From an uncultured Collinsella sp. (GTDB lineage Bacteria; Actinomycetota; Coriobacteriia; Coriobacteriales; Coriobacteriaceae): a stretch of DNA of 40,627 bases. The notes under the pieces were generated by a model. The model was not told where the DNA came from and did no database searches. It worked only from the letters and a program-made list of their open reading frames with translations. Where the stretch lies: the NCBI GenBank assembly GCA_900540935.1, contig UQHW01000020.1:1-40627 (forward strand). The letters run 5' to 3'. Each line of letters starts with the position of its first letter. Positions within the stretch are counted from its first letter, which is position 1. Both the position numbers and the translations under genes were made by a program. This document shows positions 6,417-14,789 of the stretch, piece after piece.

Positions 6417-7436
6417 CTAGCGTCGGAACAGCTCGCGGGCGCGGTCGCGGAGGTCGGTAGCTCGGATGACGCCTTCGTAGCGGTTGATGCGCAAGCGCGG
6501 GAAGGCATTGAAGAAGCGCAGGTCGCGACGACTGAGCGATACACTCGGCACCGGACGGCTCATGCGCTTACCGGCAAGGCGACGGCTGAGCGACGGACGC
6601 GGCATGCTCGGCGCGGCATCGGCCACGCGGCGGGCAGCGAGCGCCAGGCCGCGAGCACCATCCGCGATAAACGTCGGCATCGAAGCCTTCTCGCGCAGGG
6701 CATCGAGCGCGGCGTCGCCAAGCTCGGCCAGCCATGCGTTAACGGCACGGCTACGGATATGCGTCTGTGTCACCGAGTCAATCGTCGAATCGGGAATGCG
6801 CTCGAGCATTGAGTCCGAGGCATCGGCAAGCGACTCGTTGATGCGGTCGGCAAGGTCAGCCCGGACGCGCTCCAGCTGATCGGACAGACGCCGCCAGCTC
6901 GCCAACGAGCACACCGCGTCGACCATCATCGCGACCGCGACGATAAAGGCGGACAGCCGCACAATCAGCACCGGCAGATGGCCAAGCAGCCCCAGCAATG
7001 CCGGCTCCACTAAACGGCAAATGCACAGCGCACCCAGGCCAAACGCGCAAGCCCAGTACAGGCAGATACGTCCGTGCAGGTTAAACGGTAGGTGCGAATA
7101 GTCCCAAAAGCGAGCGCCCGTTGTTTTTTCCAGCAGCACGCCCACGCTGTACTCAATCACGCTGCATACGAGCGCTGCAGCGACAAACTGGCTCGAGGCA
7201 TCCGGAATCCCACGCAACAGCAGCCAGCAGGCAATGCCGCCCGCGCCATAGATGGGGCAGCACGGCCCCAGCAAAAAGCCGCTGTTGGCAAAGCGTCCGT
7301 GGTTGAGCATGGCGCAGACTGTCGATTCCCATGCCCAGCCGCAAAACCCGTAAAAGGCAAACGAGAGCACCAGTGCCGAGAGCGGACAGGAGGCAAGCGT
7401 CGCGCCGCCAAATGCCATATCAATCGCGGTTCCCAC
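6417..7436 (-). CDS. CmpB-type putative ABC-transporter membrane protein
   Basis: A 339-residue membrane protein of the family named ABC_trans_CmpB (putative ABC-transporter type IV). Function is not established. The N-terminal 190 residues hold about five or six hydrophobic segments, with the family-typical stretches FYGFCGWAWESTVCAMLNHG and GFLLGPCCPIYGAGG. The C-terminal 150 residues are soluble, rich in Ala, Arg and Glu, and mostly helical. The start at 7436 is only 3 nt after the stop of the HD-domain gene, so the two genes are an operon and probably translationally coupled. Confidence 0.82.
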   Translation of the reverse strand: MGTAIDMAFGGATLASCPLSALVLSFAFYGFCGWAWESTVCAMLNHGRFANSGFLLGPCCPIYGAGGIACWLLLRGIPDASSQFVAAALVCSVIEYSVGVLLEKTTGARFWDYSHLPFNLHGRICLYWACAFGLGALCICRLVEPALLGLLGHLPVLIVRLSAFIVAVAMMVDAVCSLASWRRLSDQLERVRADLADRINESLADASDSMLERIPDSTIDSVTQTHIRSRAVNAWLAELGDAALDALREKASMPTFIADGARGLALAARRVADAAPSMPRPSLSRRLAGKRMSRPVPSVSLSRRDLRFFNAFPRLRINRYEGVIRATDLRDRARELFRR

Positions 7437-7439
7437 CGT

Positions 7440-7976
7440 CTACCCTCTCCTCTTTTCACTCGATTCGCTGCTCATGCCATCGTCTGGCTCGTCCTTGCGC
7501 GGCAGACGGCCGGCAACCGTCTCGCGCAGAGCGCACCATTTATCTGCCAGGCATACAATCCATGCCTCACGACACGTCGGCGGCACCGGCACCAGCGGAA
7601 ACATATGCCGCACGATGATATTCCGCTCGCGCGGCGTCAGTTCAAAATCTTCCTCCGCACGCGCCAGGGCAAAAAACGGGTGGCGAAAGCCATGCAGTCG
7701 ATGGCTTGGGTCGGGATCGTGCCAGTCATAGAGAAAGTAATCGTGCAGCAGGGCCCCGCGCAGCAACGAGGCGCGGTCGACCGAGACACCGACACGGCCC
7801 AGGCGCTCGGCAAAGGACAGACTTGCCCGCGCCACCGAGGTCACATGTGCATAGACCGTCACATCACCATGCTGGATAAACCCGTGCGTCAGGTCCAAGC
7901 GGCCCGCCTGGGCGAGCTGACGGGCGGCATAGTCAACCTCGCGCGCGATTTTCTCGGCACGAACGGTATCGGACAT
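7440..7976 (-). CDS. HD-domain protein (putative phosphohydrolase)
   Basis: A 178-residue soluble protein with an HD metal-binding core: His44 in YAHVTSVA, the doublet H78-D79 in LLHDYFLYDW, and a later Asp in CLADKWCALRE. Small proteins of this layout are annotated as HD-domain phosphohydrolases; the substrate is unknown. The start at 7976 (MSDTVRAEK) follows AAGGAGG by a short spacer; an in-frame ATG at 8048 has no binding site. It overlaps in function with nothing obvious nearby, but is tightly linked to the CmpB-type gene (3 nt apart). It diverges from the Dxs-family gene over a 228-bp promoter region. Confidence 0.83.
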   Translation of the reverse strand: MSDTVRAEKIAREVDYAARQLAQAGRLDLTHGFIQHGDVTVYAHVTSVARASLSFAERLGRVGVSVDRASLLRGALLHDYFLYDWHDPDPSHRLHGFRHPFFALARAEEDFELTPRERNIIVRHMFPLVPVPPTCREAWIVCLADKWCALRETVAGRLPRKDEPDDGMSSESSEKRRG

Positions 7977-8204
7977 GCTGCCTCCTTCCAGCGGCCCGCG
8001 GCGACAAGCCACGGCCTGCGCACAATCGATAAAAACATCATGGAACACATCAGTATGGCATCGGACAAAACGTTTTGCCCCACCAGTTGGCGAATTACCG
8101 CGCCGCCGTCACATATCAAACGCCAAAATGTGCGAGACTGTCTTGTGCAATTGTGCCGGCCGAGGGAGTGCCGGCGCACGATTCGCATGGAGTAACCCAC
8201 AACG
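7977..8204. other. Divergent promoter region (HD gene / Dxs-family gene)
   Basis: The 228 bases between two divergent genes must hold both promoters. No clear -35/-10 pair, operator or conserved leader could be singled out. Confidence 0.4.
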
Positions 8205-9986
8205 ATGCTGCTTACGCAAACGACAACGCCCGAGGACGTCAAAGCTCTCGACCGCGCCGAGCTTCCGCTGCTCTGCGGCGAGATTCGCCACGCCATCCTC
8301 GAAAGCTCCGCCGCCGTCGGCGGGCACGTTGCCCCCAACTTGGGCGTCGTTGAGCTCACGGTCGCGCTCCATCGCGTGTTTAACTCCCCCACCGACAAAA
8401 TTGTCTTTGACGTGTCGCACCAGACCTACGCCCACAAGGCGCTGACCGGGCGCGCGTACACCTATATCAATCCGGAACGTTATGGTGAGGCTTCTGGCTT
8501 TGCCAATCCCAACGAGTCCGAGCATGACCTGTTCGCCATGGGCCATACCTCCACGTCGGTGAGCCTGGGCTGCGGCCTTGCCCACGCGCGTGACCTGGCG
8601 GGCGACACGTATAACGTCATCACCATCATTGGCGACGGCTCGCTTTCGGGCGGCCTGGCGTTTGAGGGCTTTAACAATGCCGCCGAACTCGATAGCAACC
8701 TGATCATCATCGTCAACGATAACGACCAGTCCATTGCCGAGAACCATGGCGGCCTGTATCGCAATCTGGCCGAGCTGCGCGCCAGCAACGGTGCCTGTGA
8801 GCGCAACGTCTTCCGCGCGATGGGGCTCGACTACCGCTATCTGGACGCCGGTAACGATGTGTTGGCCCTCGTCGACGCGTTGCAGGAACTGCGCAATATC
8901 GATCACCCCATCGTGCTGCACGTCTCCACCGCCAAGGGCAAGGGCTTTGAGCCAGCCCAGAGCGACCCGGAACGCTGGCACCACGTGGGTCCGTTTGACA
9001 TGGCGACTGGGCGCAAGCTCTGCCCGGGCCATCCGAGCGAGCCCGCACCGCGCACCTATGCCGATATTACGGGCGAGGCGCTCAGCACCGCCATCGAGCG
9101 CGATTCGCAGGTCGTGGGCATCACGGCCGCCACGCCCTACATCATGGGCTTTACGCCCGAGCTTCGCGCTGCCGCCGGCAAACAGTTCGTCGATGTGGGC
9201 ATTGCCGAGGAACACGCCGTGACCTTTGCCACCGCGCTTGCGCGCTCGGGCGCCAAGCCAGTCTTTGGTGTGTACGGGACGTTTTTGCAGCGCGCCTACG
9301 ACGAACTGTGGCACGACCTGTGCCTCAACGACGCCCCCGCAACCATCTTGGTGTTTGGCGCGTCGATCTTTGGCACCACATCCGAGACGCACCTCTCGTT
9401 CTTTGATATTTCCATGCTGGGCGCTCTTCCCAACATGCGCTACTTGGCGCCGGCCTGCATGGAGGAATACCTGTCCATGCTGAGCTGGTCGCTCGACCAC
9501 CGCGAGCATCCCGTGGCAATCCGCGTACCGGGCATTGGCCTGGTTAGCCGCCCCGATTTGGCGCCCGCCGAGGACACCGACTACAGCGCCGTTCGCTACA
9601 ACGTGGTGCGCCAGGGCCGCGACGTTGCCGTGCTCGCGCTCGGCGATTTCTTTGAGCTAGGCGAGCGTGTGGCAAACCGCTTGGCCGCCGAGTACGGTAT
9701 CGAAGCCACGCTCGTCAACCCGCGCTTCGCAACCGAGCTCGACCGCGAGTTCCTCGACAGCCTTGCCGCCGAGCATCGCGTCGTCGTCACCCTCGAGGAC
9801 GGCATCTTGGACGGCGGCTGGGGCGAGCGCGTGGCGTGCTACCTGACCTGCACGCCCGTGCGCACGCGCACCTTCGGCATCGCCAAGGGCTTCCCCGACC
9901 GCTACGACCCCAACGAGCTGCTCGCTCAGAACGGCATGACGGTCGAGAACATGGCCGCCGAAGCCGTAAGGCTACTCAACGAGTAA
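8205..9986 (+). CDS. dxs: 1-deoxy-D-xylulose-5-phosphate synthase family protein
   Basis: A thiamine-diphosphate enzyme of the Dxs family. Dxs joins pyruvate and glyceraldehyde 3-phosphate in the first step of the MEP isoprenoid pathway. Seen: an N-terminal ThDP-binding domain with H72 in SHQTYAHK, GHTSTS at 113-118, and GDGSLSGG at 143-150 ending in NDN at 171-173; a pyrimidine domain with VGIAEEHAVTFA (Glu335 as the cofactor-activating Glu); and a C-terminal transketolase domain. At 593 residues it is shorter than the usual ~620-640. The usual GADG.THQG.FD segment reads GTTSETHLSFFD (390-401). It is either the genome's only Dxs or a paralogue; the family call is firm. A strong terminator follows. 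Confidence 0.85.
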   Translation: MLLTQTTTPEDVKALDRAELPLLCGEIRHAILESSAAVGGHVAPNLGVVELTVALHRVFNSPTDKIVFDVSHQTYAHKALTGRAYTYINPERYGEASGFANPNESEHDLFAMGHTSTSVSLGCGLAHARDLAGDTYNVITIIGDGSLSGGLAFEGFNNAAELDSNLIIIVNDNDQSIAENHGGLYRNLAELRASNGACERNVFRAMGLDYRYLDAGNDVLALVDALQELRNIDHPIVLHVSTAKGKGFEPAQSDPERWHHVGPFDMATGRKLCPGHPSEPAPRTYADITGEALSTAIERDSQVVGITAATPYIMGFTPELRAAAGKQFVDVGIAEEHAVTFATALARSGAKPVFGVYGTFLQRAYDELWHDLCLNDAPATILVFGASIFGTTSETHLSFFDISMLGALPNMRYLAPACMEEYLSMLSWSLDHREHPVAIRVPGIGLVSRPDLAPAEDTDYSAVRYNVVRQGRDVAVLALGDFFELGERVANRLAAEYGIEATLVNPRFATELDREFLDSLAAEHRVVVTLEDGILDGGWGERVACYLTCTPVRTRTFGIAKGFPDRYDPNELLAQNGMTVENMAAEAVRLLNE

Positions 9987-9987
9987 G

Positions 9988-10030
9988 AAAACCTCCGCAA
10001 GGGAAGCATCCCTGCGGAGGTTTTAATTTT
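9988..10030 (+). terminator. Intrinsic terminator after the Dxs-family gene
   Basis: AAAACCTCCGCA (9988-9999) pairs with TGCGGAGGTTTT (10013-10024) with GGG/CCC continuing inside, one bulged A and a short loop. A T-rich tail (AATTTT) follows. It starts one base after the stop codon. Confidence 0.9.
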
Positions 10031-10043
10031 CGCGACGCGATTA

Positions 10044-10098
10044 TCTCAATCTGTAACAGATAGAGACCTTTTGGCCGTCCAGATGTTACAGATTGAGA
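10044..10098. repeat. Palindromic repeat, CTGTAACA family, copy 1
   Basis: Arms TCTCAATCTGTAACA (10044-10058) and its exact complement (10084-10098) flank a 25-nt spacer. A second copy follows 25 bp downstream. Confidence 0.8.
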
Positions 10099-10123
10099 CA
10101 TTCGAATTCCCCTGAAGAGAAAA

Positions 10124-10178
10124 TCTCGATCTGTAACAGTTAGAACCCATTTCCTCGTCTACCTGTTACAGATTGAGA
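10124..10178. repeat. Palindromic repeat, CTGTAACA family, copy 2
   Basis: Arms 10124-10139 and 10163-10178 (16 nt, one mismatch) share the CTGTAACA word and the TCTC/GAGA ends with copy 1, while the spacer sequence differs. The two copies are in tandem between the Dxs terminator and the ABC-importer promoter. Confidence 0.8.
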
Positions 10179-10214
10179 CAAAGCAGCGAGACATGCCACC
10201 ACATCTGCAAGAAC

Positions 10215-10246
10215 CACCACAAAGGTGCCTGTCCCTTTTTGGTAGG
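10215..10246. repeat. GGGACAGG-type intergenic repeat
   Basis: Contains CCTGTCCCTTTTTGG, the word shared with 20187-20220, 26071-26103 and 32037-32066. Partial ends CCACCA and TGGTAGG can pair. Confidence 0.5.
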
Positions 10247-10289
10247 TAGAATAACCCATAAGGTAAGTATGTTTCTGAGTTATTTCGTG

Positions 10290-10319
10290 TTGACCCATTT
10301 GAGCGCGATAGGGTATAAC
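10290..10319 (+). promoter_or_regulatory. Promoter of the amino-acid ABC importer
   Basis: A -35 box TTGACC (10290-10295) and a -10 box TATAAC (10314-10319) are 18 bp apart. They lie 44 bp upstream of the lipoprotein start. It is the best sigma70-type promoter match found in the window. Confidence 0.7.
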
Positions 10320-10362
10320 TCTACTCAACCGCTAGGGATTTTATTGAGAAAGGTGTTCTACC

Positions 10363-11358
10363 ATGAGCAAGAACCTCTCCCAGCAGGTCGTTCTCGACCG
10401 TCGCGGCTTCGTTGCCGCCACTTTCGCAACCGTCGCCGGCCTTGGTCTTGCCGGCTGCTCCGACACCAGCGCCGAGGCCGACAAGGGTTCCGCCGCCGGC
10501 TCTTCCAAGAGCTCCGAGGATACCGAGGCTTCCACCACGCTCGACGCTAAGAAATTCGACAAGCTCGTCAACGACGGCCCCAAGGCCGATGACGACGCCA
10601 TCGCCGCCAGCACCTGGGCGGCGGCCGTCAAGGACGCCGGCGTCTTTAAGATCGGTGGCGTTCAGACCTCCACGCTCTTCTCCCTCCTCAACGAGAAAGA
10701 CGGTCAGACCCGCGGCTTCGACGCCGGTATCGCACAGCTCTTGTCCAACTACATCCTGGGCGAGAACAAGGTCGAGATCACCCAGGTGACCTCGGACACG
10801 CGCGAGTCCGTCCTGCAAAACGGCCAGGTCGACGCCGTCTTTGCCACCTACACCATCACTGACGAGCGCAAGAAGCTCGTCTCCTTCGCCGGTCCCTACT
10901 ACTACACCCAGCAGGCTATCCTGGTGCTCGCCGACAACGACGACATCAAGAGCGTCGACGACCTGGCCGACAAGAACGTCGCCGTCCAGTCCGGCTCCAA
11001 CGGCCCCGCCATCCTGGAGGAGTTCGCTCCCAAGGCCAGCCAGCAGGAGTTCAAGACCGACGAGGAGGCCCGCCAGGCACTCCAACAGGGCCGCGTTGAC
11101 GCCTACGTCATCGATAACAACATGCAGCAGAGCGCCCTGGTTCGCGAGCCCGGTAAGTACAAGATCGCCGGCAAGCCCTTCGGCAGCAAGGAGCCCTACG
11201 GCATCGGCCTGCCGCTCGATTCCGACGGCGTCGCCTTTGTCAACGACTTCCTTAAGAAGATCGAGGACGATGGCACCTGGACCGAGCTGTGGCAGATCTG
11301 CATCGGCGACCGTACGGGCGACATCAATGTTCCCGAGCTGCCCGAGATCGGCGCCTAG
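10363..11358 (+). CDS. Amino-acid ABC transporter substrate-binding lipoprotein
   Basis: A 331-residue family-3 solute-binding protein for polar amino acids (Glu, Gln, His or similar). It is exported and lipid-anchored: a basic N-region with twin Arg (D12-R13-R14-G15-F16), a hydrophobic stretch, and the lipobox LAGC with Cys32 as the modified residue. The RR pair suggests Tat export. Residues ~40-65 are a Ser/Ala/Glu-rich linker. The mature domain shows family features: GFDAGIAQLLSNYILG, TSDTRESVLQNGQVDAV, YYYTQQAILVL, and a type-2 lobe with VAVQSGSNG. The two permeases and the ATPase follow. A hairpin after this gene (11447-11472) would leave it more strongly expressed than the rest. Confidence 0.93.
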   Translation: MSKNLSQQVVLDRRGFVAATFATVAGLGLAGCSDTSAEADKGSAAGSSKSSEDTEASTTLDAKKFDKLVNDGPKADDDAIAASTWAAAVKDAGVFKIGGVQTSTLFSLLNEKDGQTRGFDAGIAQLLSNYILGENKVEITQVTSDTRESVLQNGQVDAVFATYTITDERKKLVSFAGPYYYTQQAILVLADNDDIKSVDDLADKNVAVQSGSNGPAILEEFAPKASQQEFKTDEEARQALQQGRVDAYVIDNNMQQSALVREPGKYKIAGKPFGSKEPYGIGLPLDSDGVAFVNDFLKKIEDDGTWTELWQICIGDRTGDINVPELPEIGA

Positions 11359-11446
11359 GCAGCGAGCCTGGTAACGGCCGCAACGAAACCATACGGAAAC
11401 GCACGATGTGCTTTATTGCGGTAAACTGTTTCCTCACTGAGTTGTC

Positions 11447-11475
11447 GGGGCTTCCGTACACACGGGAGCCCCTTT
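11447..11475 (+). terminator. Attenuating hairpin between binding-protein and permease genes
   Basis: GGGGCTTCCGT (11447-11457) pairs with ACGGGAGCCCC (11462-11472), using G-U pairs, followed by only three T. It is weak, suiting partial read-through so that the binding protein is made in excess over the membrane subunits. Confidence 0.6.
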
Positions 11476-11496
11476 CCTTACCGGCAGGAGGTCCGC

Positions 11497-12156
11497 ATGA
11501 GTCTCTCCGAGCTCTGGTCGCTCTATGGCCAGAACTATATCGACGCGCTGCTAGCAACCTGGGGCATGACGCTTGAGTCGTTTGCCATCGCCATGGTGCT
11601 GGCCATCGCCGTCACCGTGATGCGCGTGTCGCCGCTCAAGCCGCTGCGCGTCTTTGGCGACCTGTATGTTCAGGTCTTCCGTAACATCCCCGGCATCGCG
11701 CTGCTCATTATCGTCGTCTACGCGCTGCCGCCGCTCAAGGTCGTTCTGCCCTACCGCACCTGCGTTATCGTCGCCACGGTCCTTTTGGGCTCGGCCTTTG
11801 GCTCCGAGAACTTTATGAGCGGCATCAACACCGTCGGCGTCGGCCAGGTGGAAGCCGCCCGCTCGCTGGGCATGAGCTTCAGCCGTATCCTCGCCAAGAT
11901 CGTGATTCCGCAGGCGCTGCGCTCGAGTGTGCTGCCCATGACCAACCTCTTTATCGCCGTCATGCTCACCACCGCGCTCGGCAGTCAGGTGCCGCTTAAA
12001 CCGCAGGAGCTCACCGGCGTGGTGAGTTACATCAACACGCGCTCGCTCGGCGGCGTCGCCGCGTTCTTTATCTCGGCGCTCGGCTACCTGGGCACGGCCT
12101 TTGTGGTGAGCCACATTGGCAACTACATCGATAAGAAGGTGAGGATCCTCCGATGA
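11497..12156 (+). CDS. Amino-acid ABC transporter permease 1
   Basis: A 219-residue HisM/GlnP-type permease with about five membrane segments. The cytoplasmic EAA loop reads VGQVEAARSLGMSFSRILAKIV, which docks with the ATPase. The N-terminal region (LYGQNYIDALLATWGMTLESF) is typical of the family. The start follows GCAGGAGG at a good distance. The last codons overlap the start of the next permease by 4 nt (ATGA), showing translational coupling. It pairs with the permease at 12153-12986 as a heterodimer. Confidence 0.93.
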   Translation: MSLSELWSLYGQNYIDALLATWGMTLESFAIAMVLAIAVTVMRVSPLKPLRVFGDLYVQVFRNIPGIALLIIVVYALPPLKVVLPYRTCVIVATVLLGSAFGSENFMSGINTVGVGQVEAARSLGMSFSRILAKIVIPQALRSSVLPMTNLFIAVMLTTALGSQVPLKPQELTGVVSYINTRSLGGVAAFFISALGYLGTAFVVSHIGNYIDKKVRILR

Positions 12157-12986
12157 GCAAGCACTCCTCTTCTGCGCTCACCATGCGCGATGCGCTCTAC
12201 GAGGCTCCCGGCCCCAAGATGCTCGCCAAGATTCGCATCGGCACCGCCATCTCACTCGTCGCCGTGGCCGCGCTCGTCGCCCTGGTGCTGCAGCGCTTTT
12301 ATGTGACCGGCCAGCTTTCGGTCCACTATTGGTATTTCTTTACGCACCTCACTACCTGGAAGTTCTTGCTTGCCGGCTTTGGGGGCACCGTCAAGGTCTC
12401 ACTCACCGCTGGCGCCATCGCGCTGGTGCTGGGCTTAGCCCTTATGCTCGGCCGTACCAGCGACATTAAGCCGCTGCAGCTGGTCTGCCGCGTGCTCACC
12501 GATTTCTTCCGTGGCGTACCGAGCCTGCTGTTCATCTACTTCTTCTTTTTGGTGCTGCCCCAGTACAAAATTGCGCTGCCGTCGTTTTGGATGCTCACGC
12601 TTCCCGTCGCGCTCGCTGCCGCCGGCGTGCTGGCCGAGATCTTCCGCGCCGGCGTCAACGCCGTGCCGCGCGGCCAGGTCGAGGCGGCCCAGGCACTCGG
12701 TCTCTCCAAGGCTAAAATCACCTTTAAAATCGTGTTGCCGCAGGCTATTCGGTTTATCATTCCGTCCTTGATTTCACAGCTTGTGGTCGTAGTCAAAGAC
12801 ACCACCGTCGCCTATGTGGTGAGCTACCCCGACCTCATGCAAAATGCCCGTGTGCTCATTACCAACTACGACGCCCTCGTGTCGGTCTACCTGGTTATCG
12901 CGGTCATCTACATCCTCATCAACGTCGCGATTAACAAGGCTGCCGTCTACGTTTCGCAACGCACTGGCGCGACCATCATCCGCTAA
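12153..12986 (+). CDS. Amino-acid ABC transporter permease 2
   Basis: A 277-residue partner permease of the same HisM/GlnP family. Residues ~25-60 give an extra N-terminal membrane segment. The core carries GFGGTVKVSLTAGAIALVLG, FFRGVPSLLFIYFFF, and the EAA loop AVPRGQVEAAQALGLSKAKI. The VVKDTTVAYVVSY segment near the C terminus is typical of glutamate/aspartate-type systems (GluD-like), which hints at acidic amino acids but does not prove it. The start overlaps the previous stop by 4 nt. The ATPase gene follows 36 nt later. Confidence 0.93.
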   Translation: MSKHSSSALTMRDALYEAPGPKMLAKIRIGTAISLVAVAALVALVLQRFYVTGQLSVHYWYFFTHLTTWKFLLAGFGGTVKVSLTAGAIALVLGLALMLGRTSDIKPLQLVCRVLTDFFRGVPSLLFIYFFFLVLPQYKIALPSFWMLTLPVALAAAGVLAEIFRAGVNAVPRGQVEAAQALGLSKAKITFKIVLPQAIRFIIPSLISQLVVVVKDTTVAYVVSYPDLMQNARVLITNYDALVSVYLVIAVIYILINVAINKAAVYVSQRTGATIIR

Positions 12987-13022
12987 CGCTTTACCATTTT
13001 GAGTCATAAGGAGCCGAGCACC

Positions 13023-13787
13023 ATGGCAGAGAGCACTTCTACTTCTGGCAACCAGCCGCTGATCGAGCTCAGACACGTCGATAAGCACTATGGCGATCTA
13101 CACGTCCTCAACGACATCAATCTCTCGGTCGACCGCGGCGAGGTCGTCGTTGTGATCGGTCCCTCGGGCTCGGGCAAGTCGACCATGTGCCGCACCATCA
13201 ACCGCTTGGAAACCATCGACTCGGGCGAAATCCTCATCGAGGGCGAGCCTCTGCCGCAGGAAGGCAAAGACCTTGCCCGCATGCGCGCCGAGTTGGGCAT
13301 GGTGTTCCAACAGTTCAACCTGTTCGCACATATGACGGTGCTGCAGAACGTCATGCTGGGACCGGTCGACGTGCTGGGCGTGTCCAAGGAGGAGGCTCGT
13401 GAGCGCGCCATGGACCTGCTGAGCCGCGTGGGCGTGGCCGAGCAGGCCGACAAGGTGCCCGCACAGCTTTCGGGCGGTCAGCAGCAGCGCGTGGCCATCG
13501 CCCGTTCACTTGCTATGCAGCCCAAGGCCATGCTCTTTGACGAGCCCACGAGCGCCCTTGACCCCGAAATGATCAACGAGGTGCTCGAGGTCATGGTCCG
13601 TCTGGCCCAGCAGGGCATGACGATGATCGTCGTCACGCACGAGATGAACTTTGCCCGCCGCGTGGCCGACCGCGTCGTGTTTATGGCCGACGGCCAGATC
13701 GTGGAAACCGGCACGCCCGACGAGTTCTTCGACCACCCCCAGACCAAGCGCGCCCAGGACTTCCTCAACTCCATCAAGGGCCACTAA
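13023..13787 (+). CDS. Amino-acid ABC transporter ATP-binding protein
   Basis: A 254-residue GlnQ/GluA-type ATPase that drives the importer. Walker A is GPSGSGKST, the Q-loop lies in VFQQFNLFAHMT, the signature is LSGGQQQR, Walker B is AMLFDEPTSALDP, and the switch His is in IVVTHEM. The start at 13023 (MAESTSTSG) follows AAGGAG with a 9-nt spacer; an ATG at 12999 sits upstream of that site. It is the last gene of the four-gene operon, followed by a hairpin (13798-13831). Confidence 0.95.
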   Translation: MAESTSTSGNQPLIELRHVDKHYGDLHVLNDINLSVDRGEVVVVIGPSGSGKSTMCRTINRLETIDSGEILIEGEPLPQEGKDLARMRAELGMVFQQFNLFAHMTVLQNVMLGPVDVLGVSKEEARERAMDLLSRVGVAEQADKVPAQLSGGQQQRVAIARSLAMQPKAMLFDEPTSALDPEMINEVLEVMVRLAQQGMTMIVVTHEMNFARRVADRVVFMADGQIVETGTPDEFFDHPQTKRAQDFLNSIKGH

Positions 13788-13797
13788 CCAGCCACCT

Positions 13798-13831
13798 CGT
13801 GGGACAAATCCATTGAAAGTATTGTCCCACG
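13798..13831 (+). terminator. Hairpin after the ABC importer operon
   Basis: CGTGGGACAA (13798-13807) pairs with TTGTCCCACG (13822-13831), a perfect 10-bp stem with a 14-nt loop. No strong T-run follows, so termination may be factor-aided. Confidence 0.6.
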
Positions 13832-13874
13832 TCTCTCATGCGCCCTGTCACCTTATGATTCGAAAGCTACACCT

Positions 13875-14684
13875 ATGATCGGAACTCGCACTTCATCGTC
13901 ATACACCCCGCACGTCGACGTCGCCCCCGCCAACCGCCCACTCATCCTCGTCGCGCCGCGCTGGGAAGAGGCGAAGCCGTTTTTGAGCGAGACGCTCTCC
14001 CCCAACGAGGAGATCGCCAGCGTCTTTGTCGATGCCATCCTTGCCGCCGGCGGCCTGCCGCTGCAGATGTCCATCACCGAGGACATTGAGGTCATCCGTC
14101 ATTACGTCGATATCGCCGATGGCATCGCCATTCCCGGCGGCCCGGATGTCAACCCCAAGCGCTGGGGCGACGATCGGCCCTACGACCCCACCCTCTGCTG
14201 CGAGATCCGCGATAGCTTTGAGTTCAAGCTGGTCGACGAGGTGCTCCGCGCCAAAAAGCCGCTCTTTACCACCTGCCGCGGCACACAGCTGCTCAACGTC
14301 GCCACCGGCGGCACCCTGTGCATGGACGTGCCGAGCCTGGGCGCTCGCGAGGGCCGCACGCAGTGGCGCCATACCCACGTGCTCAACGACCCTGTGCATC
14401 CCGTCGAGGTCGTGCCGGGCTCGCTGCTGGAGCGCGCGGTTGGCGGGCACAGGCTGATCCAGACCAACTCCGCACACCACTGCTGCGTCGATCGTCTGGG
14501 TAAAAGCACGCGCTTGGTCGCCAAGGCAACCGACGGCGTTCCCGAGTGCATCGAAGTCGAAGGCCAGCCGTTCTGCCTGGGCGTGCAATGGCACCCTGAG
14601 TACACGTGGAAGACGCTCGAGACCGACTTTAACCTGTGGAAGTCGTTTGTCGAGGCAGCGGCAAAGGTTAAGCAGGCCCGTTAG
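13875..14684 (+). CDS. Gamma-glutamyl-gamma-aminobutyrate hydrolase family protein (C26)
   Basis: A 269-residue class I glutamine-amidotransferase-like hydrolase of the PuuD/peptidase C26 group, which splits gamma-glutamyl amide bonds. Seen: the oxyanion-strand motif IPGGPDVNPKRWG, the nucleophile Cys134 in TTCRGTQLLNV, and the catalytic His-Glu in LGVQWHPEY. All three catalytic positions are intact. The first ~20 residues are variable. The start at 13875 has a weak binding site. The gene may share function with the amino-acid importer upstream, for example releasing Glu from gamma-glutamyl compounds; this is inference from position only. It ends at a bidirectional terminator. Confidence 0.88.
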   Translation: MIGTRTSSSYTPHVDVAPANRPLILVAPRWEEAKPFLSETLSPNEEIASVFVDAILAAGGLPLQMSITEDIEVIRHYVDIADGIAIPGGPDVNPKRWGDDRPYDPTLCCEIRDSFEFKLVDEVLRAKKPLFTTCRGTQLLNVATGGTLCMDVPSLGAREGRTQWRHTHVLNDPVHPVEVVPGSLLERAVGGHRLIQTNSAHHCCVDRLGKSTRLVAKATDGVPECIEVEGQPFCLGVQWHPEYTWKTLETDFNLWKSFVEAAAKVKQAR

Positions 14685-14703
14685 TTCACGGACGGCACAA
14701 CAC

Positions 14704-14748
14704 AAAAGGGCTCCCCGCCGGCCACATGGTCCGACGGGGAGTCCTTTT
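14704..14748. terminator. Bidirectional terminator between C26 hydrolase and HPt genes
   Basis: A stem built from AAAAGG.CTCCCCG.CGG and its complement with a 9-nt loop, with an A-run on one side and a T-run on the other. It serves the convergent genes on both strands. Confidence 0.85.
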
Positions 14749-14789
14749 ACCTATATGTGGCCGGCACACAGCCCAAGGCCCGCAAGCTC

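Noticed and set aside
8109..9509. 466-codon minus-strand ORF opposite the Dxs-family gene
   Set aside because: Antisense shadow; the plus-strand frame carries all ThDP-enzyme motifs.
10044..10178. Tandem palindromes as a CRISPR array
   Set aside because: Only two units, arms are inverted rather than direct repeats, spacers are unequal in nature, and no cas genes are near.
14704..14748. Nested-palindrome family member
   Set aside because: A single stem with A/T-runs on both sides; a plain bidirectional terminator explains it.
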